NCBI GenBank assembly: GCA_905236295.1 | Contig: CAJOQF010000257.1 | Location: 1-13,402 of the forward strand | Direction of reading: 5' to 3' | DNA from: an uncultured Eubacterium sp. | GTDB lineage: Bacteria; Bacillota; Clostridia; Lachnospirales; Lachnospiraceae | DNA length: 13,402 nt | Part shown: positions 4,708 to 11,906 of the stretch, piece after piece | Layout of the letters: each line of letters opens with the position of its first letter | Numbering within the stretch: the stretch's first letter is position 1 | Translations under genes and position numbers: made by a program | Notes under the pieces: model-generated | What the model saw: the letters and a program-made list of their open reading frames with translations, nothing else | The model's database searches: none | What the model was told of the DNA's origin: nothing

Positions 4708-6978
4708 TCAGCGAAGCCATTTTTCCTCGAACTCATTAGCCGGAATCGGCTTGCCAAAATAATAACCCTGAATCTCGTCGCATCCGAGATCGATGAGAAT
4801 ATCCAATTGAGCCTTGTCCTCCACGCCCTCGGCGATGGTGGCAAGGTTCATTCCTTTTGCCATGTTGATTATCGCACCCACAATGACTTTTGAAGTCTTC
4901 TTTGTGGTGAGATCGTCGACAAGTTCTTTGGCAATTTTAATCCTGTTAAACTTAAAGTTGATCATATTTGCGAAAGATGCGTAGCCGGTTCCAAAGTCGT
5001 CAACTGACAGACTGATGCCTGCTTCCTGGAGTCTGGAGATGAAGTCCGCGTTGTTAACTGTGCCGTTTAAAGCAATTCCTTCGGTTATCTCTGCGTCTAC
5101 CCATCCTGGCTTTACGCCCATCTCGTCCATTATCTCAAAGAAAGAATCTGTAAAGAAATCTTCGCTGAGCTGGGCGGGTGAGACGTTTATTCCCATTCGG
5201 AGATTTTTATTGAAAGTCTGATTCCAGCTGGTTATCTGGTAGACTGCCTGTTCGACGATCCATTGACCCAGGGCGGGCATAATGCCCATGTTCTCTGAGA
5301 TCGGTATAAACTCAGCCGGAGATACAAAGCCCAAGTCCTGATCATTCCATCTAAGCAGGGCTTCCATTCCAATCAATTCGCCGGTGGCCGCGAGAACCTG
5401 TGGCTGGTAGTAAAGTTCAAGGTTGGCGTCATAGTCAAGATTTTGAAGGCGGTTCTCGATGAGATTCTTCCTCTGAAGGCGAGGCATAATGCTGGCGTCG
5501 AAGAATTCGCAGGTGGAAAGGTTGCCGTTTGGCCGCGACGACTTGCGTACAGATTCGGCGCAGCTCATCAGCTTGTCTATATCTTTGGTGTTGGTTGGAT
5601 ATATTGCCGCACCAATAGTAAATGTAATGTGAATGATATTCTCATCATATTCATAAGGCCTATCCAGTTCATCTATCAGATAGTCGACAAAACGGGCGGG
5701 ATCAACCTCGCCTTTTTCGTCGATACACAGAACAGCAAACTGATCACCATCCATACGGTATGAAGTAACGTTTGTGTCTTCTATGTATGAAAGACGACGT
5801 CCGATTTCCGTGAGAATAGAATCTGCAGCTTCGTGTCCGTAGGTGTCGTTTATCATTTTGAAGTAGTCGATATCGAGTGAATAAAGGATAAGATGGCTGT
5901 CAGAGTGCTGAAGTTTAAGGTCCTCAATGCGACGTTTCCATGCGCGGCGATTCTTTAAGCCGGTAAGCATGTCAAGGACAGAAACCTTTGCCAGTTTTTC
6001 ACTGACTTTGTTTAGTTCTTCGTCTTTTTGAACGATGAGTCGTTGAGTGAGTTCATTAGCCTGTATTGTTTTTGTGAGCAGCATGTAGGCCATGCTGGTG
6101 ATGAGCAGGATGAAAAACTGACTGAGCGGCAAATGTCCCATTCCGCAAAGCATAATGCCGAGAATAAGTATGACAAGAGCCATAATTATACCAATGCGGT
6201 TATTCGGATTGGAATCCTTGCGATCCGGGCGTTCGAACAGATGGTAAACAGTATCGGTTGAGTGGGCAAATCCCAAAAGAACAATGCTTAGCAGATAGAG
6301 GACGTCGACAGTCAGACTTCCGCCGTTGCCTCCGGCGGCGTCATAAAGTGAGTAGCGTACGTCCAAAACACCGTAGAGCATAAAGCTGATCAGCAAAGTG
6401 ATGCCGTAAAACGAAACCTTTTCGTTGTCGTTATTTCCTAAAATAACAAGGAAAAATGTGACGATGAACATGGCTACAAAAACGTCCTGTACGAACGTAG
6501 GGTGAACATTGGCGAAGGTGATGTCCATCTTTGTAAGCATTTGAAAAAATGAAATGCTCAGTATAAAGGTGGCGATTGCAAACAGAAACGCGTTTGCGGC
6601 AAGACGAAGGATATATCTTTTTCTGAATTTGATCCAGGCGAAAATAATAAGACCGACAACATAGCTGTAGCTTGTCATCCTGTATATTGGCTCAGATATT
6701 GCTTCGATTGAGTGCTCGGCAATAAAGCCAAGATCGCATAAGAGATATGTGAAATCGGCGATCATCCAAAAGATGGGTCCGAGCATGATAAAGATGAGGC
6801 AAAGCCGGTATTTGCGGATGGAGAAGGCAACTATAGCAATACAGATGCTTACTGCAAGTGAAACGATTGGTGCGATTGCATCGGCAGCAAAGTATTGTCC
6901 GGACCCCAATAAAATACAATAGAGTATCCAGCCTATAAATGCGATGCAAATAGTAATTTTGCGTCCTGTTTTATACAT
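4708..6978 (-). CDS. Multi-pass membrane c-di-GMP phosphodiesterase (degenerate GGDEF + EAL)
   Basis: This 756-residue protein starts with about ten hydrophobic segments (residues 8-306) that form an unclassified membrane sensor. A GGDEF domain (about 330-500; LTGLKNRRAW, DIDYFKMINDTYGH) and a C-terminal EAL domain (about 520-756) follow. The GGDEF signature is changed to DGDQF (410-414), so cyclase activity is doubtful, although GTP binding is possible. The EAL domain keeps the catalytic and metal set: Glu539 (EAL), Asn598 (INVSPAQL), Glu630 (EITEG), Asp660-Asp661 (DDFGTGYASF), Lys681, Glu717 (AEGVE) and Gln737 (QGYYFGKP). The usual KID reads KIA (681-683). It should hydrolyse c-di-GMP at the inner membrane face and so affect motility versus sessile growth. 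The ATG at 6976-6978 has AAGGAGG 8 bases upstream; an upstream in-frame TTG at 7002 precedes that site and is rejected. It lies 43 bases after the PAP2 gene, probably in the same operon, and converges with the chemoreceptor gene 22 bases away. Confidence 0.92.
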   Translation of the reverse strand: MYKTGRKITICIAFIGWILYCILLGSGQYFAADAIAPIVSLAVSICIAIVAFSIRKYRLCLIFIMLGPIFWMIADFTYLLCDLGFIAEHSIEAISEPIYRMTSYSYVVGLIIFAWIKFRKRYILRLAANAFLFAIATFILSISFFQMLTKMDITFANVHPTFVQDVFVAMFIVTFFLVILGNNDNEKVSFYGITLLISFMLYGVLDVRYSLYDAAGGNGGSLTVDVLYLLSIVLLGFAHSTDTVYHLFERPDRKDSNPNNRIGIIMALVILILGIMLCGMGHLPLSQFFILLITSMAYMLLTKTIQANELTQRLIVQKDEELNKVSEKLAKVSVLDMLTGLKNRRAWKRRIEDLKLQHSDSHLILYSLDIDYFKMINDTYGHEAADSILTEIGRRLSYIEDTNVTSYRMDGDQFAVLCIDEKGEVDPARFVDYLIDELDRPYEYDENIIHITFTIGAAIYPTNTKDIDKLMSCAESVRKSSRPNGNLSTCEFFDASIMPRLQRKNLIENRLQNLDYDANLELYYQPQVLAATGELIGMEALLRWNDQDLGFVSPAEFIPISENMGIMPALGQWIVEQAVYQITSWNQTFNKNLRMGINVSPAQLSEDFFTDSFFEIMDEMGVKPGWVDAEITEGIALNGTVNNADFISRLQEAGISLSVDDFGTGYASFANMINFKFNRIKIAKELVDDLTTKKTSKVIVGAIINMAKGMNLATIAEGVEDKAQLDILIDLGCDEIQGYYFGKPIPANEFEEKWLR

Positions 6979-7021
6979 ATAGTTGCCCTCCTTCAGTGTC
7001 AATCCGGCTTAGCGGGCTATA

Positions 7022-7645
7022 TCAATTCCAGAGGAAATCCGGGAACTGTTTTGCTTTTAGTTTTCGCATTAAATAGTTGCCGATAACTATGGAAATACAT
7101 CCCACTGCAAATCCTGAGATCGCTCCGAAAATAACATCTGTCGGGAAGTGAATTCCGACGTAGAGTCTGGAAAAAGAAATGATCGCAGCGAGTATAATAG
7201 CCGGTATGCCAAATTTTTTGGGTAATCTGAAAAGCAGTACAGTGGCTACGGCAAAAGATGATGCAGCGTGGGCTGAAGGGAATGACGGGTCGTCAGATGG
7301 ATCGACAAGGAGGGTTAATCCCTCTATCAGTTCATATGGGCGTATCCTTCCTACAGCCTGCTTTAAGATTACAAAATCAATTATAACTATTAGTACAAAT
7401 GCTATGCCGGACATCAGACCGACAGTAAATATTTCGCGGAAGGTCTTTCTCTTTTCGTCGGATAATTCTGCGAAGAAGAGAACTGCCAAGGGGATGACAA
7501 AGAGTATGAATGCGATGATCGCCCAGATGGCACCTTTATCCGCGAGGGTTGACAAAAACTTAAGGATGGGTGTGAGGAAATCATTCCTCAGGTGTTCCTG
7601 TATTCCGAGAAGCCAGTCTGCTTCCCATTGTGCATAGTACGTCAT
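7022..7645 (-). CDS. PAP2-family membrane phosphatase
   Basis: This 207-residue integral membrane protein has all three motifs of the PAP2 superfamily: KQAVGRIRP (95-103), PSAH (123-126, normally PSGH) and SRLYVGIHFPTD (159-170). The last two supply the catalytic histidines His126 and His166 and Asp170. Five or six hydrophobic helices fit the family. Members dephosphorylate lipid pyrophosphates or phosphatidate at the outer membrane face, for example undecaprenyl pyrophosphate (BcrC type) or phosphatidylglycerol phosphate. The substrate here is not resolved. The start ATG (7643-7645) has GGAG 7 bases upstream. It is the first gene of a probable operon with the EAL protein. There is no obvious biochemical link between lipid phosphate recycling and c-di-GMP, though cell-envelope polysaccharide export would connect the two. 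Confidence 0.92.
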   Translation of the reverse strand: MTYYAQWEADWLLGIQEHLRNDFLTPILKFLSTLADKGAIWAIIAFILFVIPLAVLFFAELSDEKRKTFREIFTVGLMSGIAFVLIVIIDFVILKQAVGRIRPYELIEGLTLLVDPSDDPSFPSAHAASSFAVATVLLFRLPKKFGIPAIILAAIISFSRLYVGIHFPTDVIFGAISGFAVGCISIVIGNYLMRKLKAKQFPDFLWN

Positions 7646-7671
7646 GAAAAATCTCCAAACTTTTTAATAGA

Positions 7672-7677
7672 ATTATA
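7672..7677 (-). promoter_or_regulatory. -10 box of the PAP2/EAL operon
   Basis: The minus strand reads TATAAT 27 bases before the PAP2 ATG, within an AT-rich run (ATATATAATTC). No convincing -35 is seen at 16-18 bases. It lies between the terminator of the upstream unit and the gene, where a promoter is expected. Confidence 0.4.
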
Positions 7678-7749
7678 TATAGAGTTTACCTTGAATGGCA
7701 TATAAAATCAAGGAAACATTGAAAATAGGGCAAATTAGAATAAATAGAT

Positions 7750-7785
7750 AAAAAAAGACCTGTTCCGAATGACCGGAACAGATCT
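7750..7785 (-). terminator. Rho-independent terminator after the LivJ-type gene
   Basis: An 8-bp perfect stem, CTGTTCCG (7760-7767) with CGGAACAG (7774-7781), has a 6-base loop. It is extended by three more pairs after one mismatch. On the minus strand it is followed by TCTTTTTTT, a strong U-run. The stem begins a few bases after the stop codon at 7789. The plus strand also carries a short T-run, but no plus-strand gene ends here. Confidence 0.92.
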
Positions 7786-7788
7786 CTT

Positions 7789-9063
7789 TTAAAGTTTCAA
7801 TAGCAAAGGCGCAAGTGTGTTTGTGGTTTCAAGACCTTCTATCTGGTCTGCACCTATGATCTCCTGAGACCACTTTTTATTTATGTCGTCATATACCCAT
7901 TGACCTGTTGCGAGAGGTTGTGATGAATAATTTTCCGAGTTGTACTTTATCTTGCCGATTACTGTGTCGAGATCCAGATTCTTTGCGGCATCCAGGAGGG
8001 CGGATGTCTCAAGAGAGCCGGCATTGTTCAACACGGCATATAGGATCTCAATGTTGGCATAATCGTAACCGGCGGTAACCGGAATGGTTGACTGTCCTGT
8101 GATAGCCTCAAACTGCTCGGCAATTTTCGAACTTGTAAAGCCGTTGATGGATGAGACTGTGGGGAAGTCGGGATTCCACCAAACCTCAGTGCAGAGTCCG
8201 TTGACATCTATGTATTCTATGTCCGGCTCAAAGAGAGCGGCTTTTGCAACGGTTATGGCCTTTATCTCTGTGATGTATCCGTCAAGCTTTAGCTGGTCGT
8301 AGAAAAACTTGAATTCCCTAGAGGACATAACCCCTGCAAGCACCTGGACTTTCTGCGTCTTAAGATTTCTGATAATGTTTGTAAAGTCTGTCTGTCCGGG
8401 CTGATATGCGCCCGGGTCATAGGCTGTATAGCCATTTTTTTCAGCGAAGGATGTAAATGAATTTTTAAAAATCGATCCTTCGGTATCGTTAGCGTGAAGC
8501 ACGCCGACTCTCAGGTTAGACTCAGTTTGATCCCAGGCCGACTTAAACGAAGCAAGTTCGGATTCTGTATCGAATCCGGCATGGAAGGAATATTTGTGAG
8601 TGTCGACTGCCCAGGCTTCGTCCGGGGTATCCACTGAGAGGCAAACAACACCTTTCTTCTCACATACCTTGGATACCGGAACTGTCGTATCGGCAGTCTT
8701 TGAGGTAATCATAATATCGACGTTTTTGTTATCTATAAGGTTTTCGGCAGCCCTTTTGGCCTCTTTGGGATCGGACTGAGAATCTGCGGTGATAAGACTT
8801 ATGTTGGCACTTTCACCGTCTATGGTAATGCCTGCTTCGTTGGCTGCCAAAATTGCATAGTTGGTAAATTCTTCGGTGTATTCGCCGAATGAGGCGTAAG
8901 TGCCGGTCTTGGGATAAACAAAACCGACCCTTATTATCTTGCCTGTATCGTTTGCAGATGAATCACTGCTTTCAACTTTTGTTGAAGTATTACTGCACGC
9001 CGTTGCCGACAGCATCAGCAGCGAGAGCAGCATCAGCGCTATCCGCTTCAGTTGTTTTCGCAT
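7789..9063 (-). CDS. LivJ-type (periplasmic-binding-protein type 1) substrate-binding lipoprotein
   Basis: This 424-residue exported lipoprotein has a basic, hydrophobic signal MRKQLKRIALMLLSLLMLSA and a lipobox ending ATAC (Cys23). The mature part begins RVGFVYPKTGTYASFGEYTE and continues with ADSQSDPKEAKRAAENLI, the usual opening of branched-chain-amino-acid/amide-type binding proteins (LivJ/LivK, UrtA, AmiC). Later features (VSKVCEKKGVVCLSVDTP, GAYQPGQTDFTNIIRNLK, VTAGYDYANIEILYAVL) fit the same two-lobed fold. No LivH/M/G/F genes are next to it. Instead it shares a transcript with an MFS transporter whose last 74 bases it overlaps. The start ATG (9061-9063) has GGAGAGG 9 bases upstream, inside the MFS coding region. 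Longer upstream in-frame starts would lose the signal-peptide position and are rejected. It may feed the MFS carrier or serve a sensor. The ligand is unknown; small organic acids, amino acids or amides are possible. Confidence 0.88.
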   Translation of the reverse strand: MRKQLKRIALMLLSLLMLSATACSNTSTKVESSDSSANDTGKIIRVGFVYPKTGTYASFGEYTEEFTNYAILAANEAGITIDGESANISLITADSQSDPKEAKRAAENLIDNKNVDIMITSKTADTTVPVSKVCEKKGVVCLSVDTPDEAWAVDTHKYSFHAGFDTESELASFKSAWDQTESNLRVGVLHANDTEGSIFKNSFTSFAEKNGYTAYDPGAYQPGQTDFTNIIRNLKTQKVQVLAGVMSSREFKFFYDQLKLDGYITEIKAITVAKAALFEPDIEYIDVNGLCTEVWWNPDFPTVSSINGFTSSKIAEQFEAITGQSTIPVTAGYDYANIEILYAVLNNAGSLETSALLDAAKNLDLDTVIGKIKYNSENYSSQPLATGQWVYDDINKKWSQEIIGADQIEGLETTNTLAPLLLKL

Positions 9064-10417
9064 ATTGAAGAGCCTCTCCGCCGCCGATCTCTGCTTCAAT
9101 CTCAGCGAGACGGTCAACGTTTCCTTTCTGAACATGGTAGTCGCGGTTGTATTTGTGGTCATCGATCCTTGTTACGAGAATGATGTTTGCGATTGCTACT
9201 GCCATAAATACGAGATATGCATATCTGATCTGACCGCCTGTAGCGTTCTGAACGATCGCGTTTATAAGGAACTGCATTGCTGTAACAGCACCCTGGATCG
9301 GGAAGATTACGCTGTTAACCTTTGAGAATCCCTGACGACCGAAGATGGCAGTCGGAAGAGATGTTGTAAAGTTTGCAGATCCGCCGATTCCGATGGCGAT
9401 CATTACGAGTGAGATCATTACGCATGGCATGAAGTTTGTGAAGTTTAAGATGAGTGCGCATGCATACCACATACCAAATCCGATCATGGTCTTCTTTGTT
9501 CCGAGCTTGTCATCCAACACACCGATGAGGAATGATCCGCCTACACCGACGAGTGCAAGGATCGTCATGATCATGATAGCTGTGTTTGCTGAGAAACCAA
9601 GTTCCTCGTTTCTGAGTACGAGCTGGCTCATTACACCTACTGAGCAGATCTGGAAGAGACCAGTTGTGATGGCTGCAAGCCAAAGCTCTTTCTTTGAGAG
9701 AAGCTTTTTAACTGTCCAGCCACCGTCTTCGTCGTCGTCAGCATTGTCATACTCTGTATTGAAGACTTCGTCTGATACGTTATCCGGGTTGATGCCGCGA
9801 GCCTGCGGTGTGTCGCGAAGGAAGATCATTCCTACAACTCCGAGCACCATAACACCTATTACTATAGGAAGAACGCCGCCTGTTATATAGAAAGTACCGA
9901 TAAGAGCGGTTGCGATAGGAACGTAGAGCGCTGAAGCAAGGTTGTGTCCCATTGTTGTGTATCCCATAACGATACCCTTTTTCTTCGGGAACCACTGTGC
10001 AACGAGTGCGCCACCGCAGATATATCCTGCAGACATGATAGATCCGGTAACAATACACATGCATACGAGATACATTGCCACGCTTGTTGCGTTGCCGACT
10101 CCGTAGTATCCAAGACCTGCTGCGATGCAGAGGATTCCTGAGAGCCATCTTGCTCCGATCTTTCTGTTGACCTGTCCGAGAATGATGAAAAATACAACTC
10201 CCACAAGACCTGCGATTGAGTTCATTGTAAGAAGTGTTGAGTTCTCCACGCGGAGAGCAGCTGCTACAGCCGGAACGGTAACGTTTGATCCGTCATTACA
10301 CATACCTACATAGAACCAGAACATAAGCATGCAGTAAATGATCGGGAACCAGCCGGCACCGAAATTTACGACTGAACTCTTGTTTCCATCGTTTACCTTT
10401 TCTTTCTTTTTAAACAT
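8990..10417 (-). CDS. MFS transporter, oxalate/formate-antiporter-like
   Basis: This 475-residue, roughly 12-helix secondary transporter has two halves, joined by an acidic linker (about 212-236, with ADDDEDGG). Motif A-like loops occur in both: GQVNRKIGARW (81-91) and GVLDDKLGTKKT (299-310). The segment AQWFPKKKGIVMGYTTMGHN is typical of oxalate:formate-antiporter and monocarboxylate-type MFS carriers. Substrate is unknown; small carboxylates are the family-level guess. The ATG at 10415-10417 has GGAGG 8 bases upstream; a farther in-frame ATG at 10453 lies before that site and is rejected. After the last helix comes a 55-residue hydrophilic tail ending in an Ala/Asp-rich stretch. Most of that last part overlaps the signal-peptide region of the downstream binding protein in another frame. 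The overlap implies translational coupling and a joint role. Confidence 0.88.
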   Translation of the reverse strand: MFKKKEKVNDGNKSSVVNFGAGWFPIIYCMLMFWFYVGMCNDGSNVTVPAVAAALRVENSTLLTMNSIAGLVGVVFFIILGQVNRKIGARWLSGILCIAAGLGYYGVGNATSVAMYLVCMCIVTGSIMSAGYICGGALVAQWFPKKKGIVMGYTTMGHNLASALYVPIATALIGTFYITGGVLPIVIGVMVLGVVGMIFLRDTPQARGINPDNVSDEVFNTEYDNADDDEDGGWTVKKLLSKKELWLAAITTGLFQICSVGVMSQLVLRNEELGFSANTAIMIMTILALVGVGGSFLIGVLDDKLGTKKTMIGFGMWYACALILNFTNFMPCVMISLVMIAIGIGGSANFTTSLPTAIFGRQGFSKVNSVIFPIQGAVTAMQFLINAIVQNATGGQIRYAYLVFMAVAIANIILVTRIDDHKYNRDYHVQKGNVDRLAEIEAEIGGGEALQYAKTTEADSADAALAADAVGNGVQ

Positions 10418-10516
10418 TATTCTTTCCTCCGTAATTATTTTTCCGGAGTTCATTTTATGACGATATTGCCAAATTGATAATGCGGTTGTATTCAGAAAAA
10501 GTTTTGTTATCTTCAG

Positions 10517-10525
10517 ATTTTACCA
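10517..10525 (-). promoter_or_regulatory. Extended -10 promoter candidate for the MFS/binding-protein operon
   Basis: The minus strand reads TGGTAAAAT in the 154-base gap between the sugar-binding protein stop and the MFS start. It would give a leader of about 90 bases. A T-rich hexamer (TTTTTA) sits at the -35 position. A weak imperfect hairpin (10531-10548, CCATT/AATGG, no U-run) precedes it and may help end the upstream transcript. Otherwise I see nothing in this gap. Confidence 0.4.
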
Positions 10526-10571
10526 AATGACCATTCTAATAAAAATGGGTTCTTATACAAGTTGCACAAAT

Positions 10572-11906
10572 TCAATGTTTGAAATTTAGGCAATTTGCCC
10601 CCAGGGCTATAAATTCGTCGGTCGAAATCTCTCCTGCAAACAGTCTTTTGGTAAGATGTCTGAAATTGCTGCCGTCTTCGGAGTTGAGAAGAGCATACCA
10701 ATACGCTGTGGTCTTCTTCTGGTTGTTGAGCATATCGTGGAACTGCTCAACGGGCTTTGGCAGAGATTTTGGATACGTGAGATCGGACTGGGTAATATTT
10801 AAGTAGCCATAGTCTTCTACATTTATCTTGTTTACTTTTTTTGCGAATTCAAGACAGATGTCGGCGCAGAGATCCGGCTGGTCGCAGTCCGAGCTTATGC
10901 ACAGTCCGGGAGTTAAGGTGTCGTTTATATCCATAATATAGGAAGAGTAGTCATCGTTATATTTTTCGTTGCATGACGGAAATGATTCCATGGTAAACAC
11001 GTCGTCGCCCATGTTCTGCATAAGGTAATACATGATGGTCGACTGGTGCGGAAAGAGCACGGCTTCCTTGTTGATAAAGTTTTGAACTGCTTCGGTCTCC
11101 CCGGTTTCAAGGTAGTATTCGGGAAATGCGTTGAGATTTCGAAGCTGGCTTATCATGTCGGCAGCCTTTTTAAATACTTCGTCTGAAAAATCGATCTTAC
11201 CCTCCCGGAGGTTGTCAAAGGCGTAGGGATCAAGCCGGTTTACAAGCATGCAGTAAAACAGTTCCCCGAGCCATTCGTCTTTGTCGCCGAGATTGATCGC
11301 CGCATAGTCTGTGCCGTGCTCGTCGTTGTATATATTCACCCTTTGGATAAAATCAATAAGCTCATCCCAGGTTGTGGGCATCGATAGATCCATCAGATCC
11401 AACAGCTTTGTGTTGGCATAGGTCACGGCGTATGCCTCAACCAGACATGGAATAATGTAGTTGTTTCCGTCGGGATATTTTTCAATATAAGAAGGTAAAA
11501 AGTCATAGTCTGCAGACTCGAGATAGTCCTGCACGGGAATGCATGCGCCCGCATCAAAGAGGTAGTCGGGATACGTGCCTCCCCACACCAGAAATACATC
11601 CGGCAATTCCTTGCAGGCGAGGGCTATACTGAGCTTGTCCTTGATCGTTTCGGTGGTGAATGTCTCTACATTTATAGTGCAGTTGTAGTCCTTTGCGATA
11701 TCCTGCCAGAGGTCAACATAGTATGTTCCGGGCGTGTTCATATCGAAGAAAGTCCACACGTCTATGGTTGTTTTTGCGGAAGCGGTCTCCTCAGGGGTGG
11801 AATCGGAAACGGCCTTGGAATTCTCGCTCTGGCAAGCTGTCACAAAAAGCAGCAAAAGTGATACGAGGATCGTAACTGATATTATTCTATTTTTCAGAGT
11901 CTTCAT
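10572..11906 (-). CDS. ABC-type sugar-binding lipoprotein (extracellular solute-binding family 1), no permeases beside it
   Basis: This 444-residue lipoprotein has the signal KNRIISVTILVSLLLLFV and a lipobox VTAC (Cys25). The mature part has the family-1 solute-binding pattern: IDVWTFFD near the start, KLSIALACKELPDVFLVWGGTYPDYL, a PTTWDEL motif preceding the hinge, and the late segment ..KAADMISQLRNLNAF. These proteins normally bind oligosaccharides or sugars and hand them to two permeases. None is visible here: the next gene downstream is an MFS carrier behind a separate promoter. Its start overlaps the sensor-kinase gene by 20 bases. GAGG lies 9 bases before the ATG at 11904-11906, and a GTG at 11910-11912 is too close to that site. 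Co-translation with the kinase suggests that it presents its ligand to the kinase, or that its importer is elsewhere. The sugar is unknown. Confidence 0.88.
   Translation of the reverse strand: MKTLKNRIISVTILVSLLLLFVTACQSENSKAVSDSTPEETASAKTTIDVWTFFDMNTPGTYYVDLWQDIAKDYNCTINVETFTTETIKDKLSIALACKELPDVFLVWGGTYPDYLFDAGACIPVQDYLESADYDFLPSYIEKYPDGNNYIIPCLVEAYAVTYANTKLLDLMDLSMPTTWDELIDFIQRVNIYNDEHGTDYAAINLGDKDEWLGELFYCMLVNRLDPYAFDNLREGKIDFSDEVFKKAADMISQLRNLNAFPEYYLETGETEAVQNFINKEAVLFPHQSTIMYYLMQNMGDDVFTMESFPSCNEKYNDDYSSYIMDINDTLTPGLCISSDCDQPDLCADICLEFAKKVNKINVEDYGYLNITQSDLTYPKSLPKPVEQFHDMLNNQKKTTAYWYALLNSEDGSNFRHLTKRLFAGEISTDEFIALGANCLNFKH

Noticed and set aside
4686..4724. Weak hairpin GGCTT/AAGCC (4692-4696 with 4714-4718) plus T-run between the converging chemoreceptor and EAL genes, as a terminator.
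   Set aside because: The stem is only five pairs with a 17-base loop, and its right arm lies in the EAL coding sequence. The gap is too short to support a firm call.
6950..7005. TTGACA at the PAP2/EAL junction as a separate promoter for the EAL gene.
   Set aside because: No -10 lies at a normal distance before the coding sequence, and a start would fall inside the gene. A shared operon transcript is simpler.
2112..10417. Bile-acid (bai-like) or oxalate-degradation cluster suggested by an SDR and an MFS transporter in one window.
   Set aside because: The two genes are 6 kb apart on opposite strands with unrelated genes between. No CoA ligase, CoA transferase, oxalyl-CoA decarboxylase or other bai-type partner is present.
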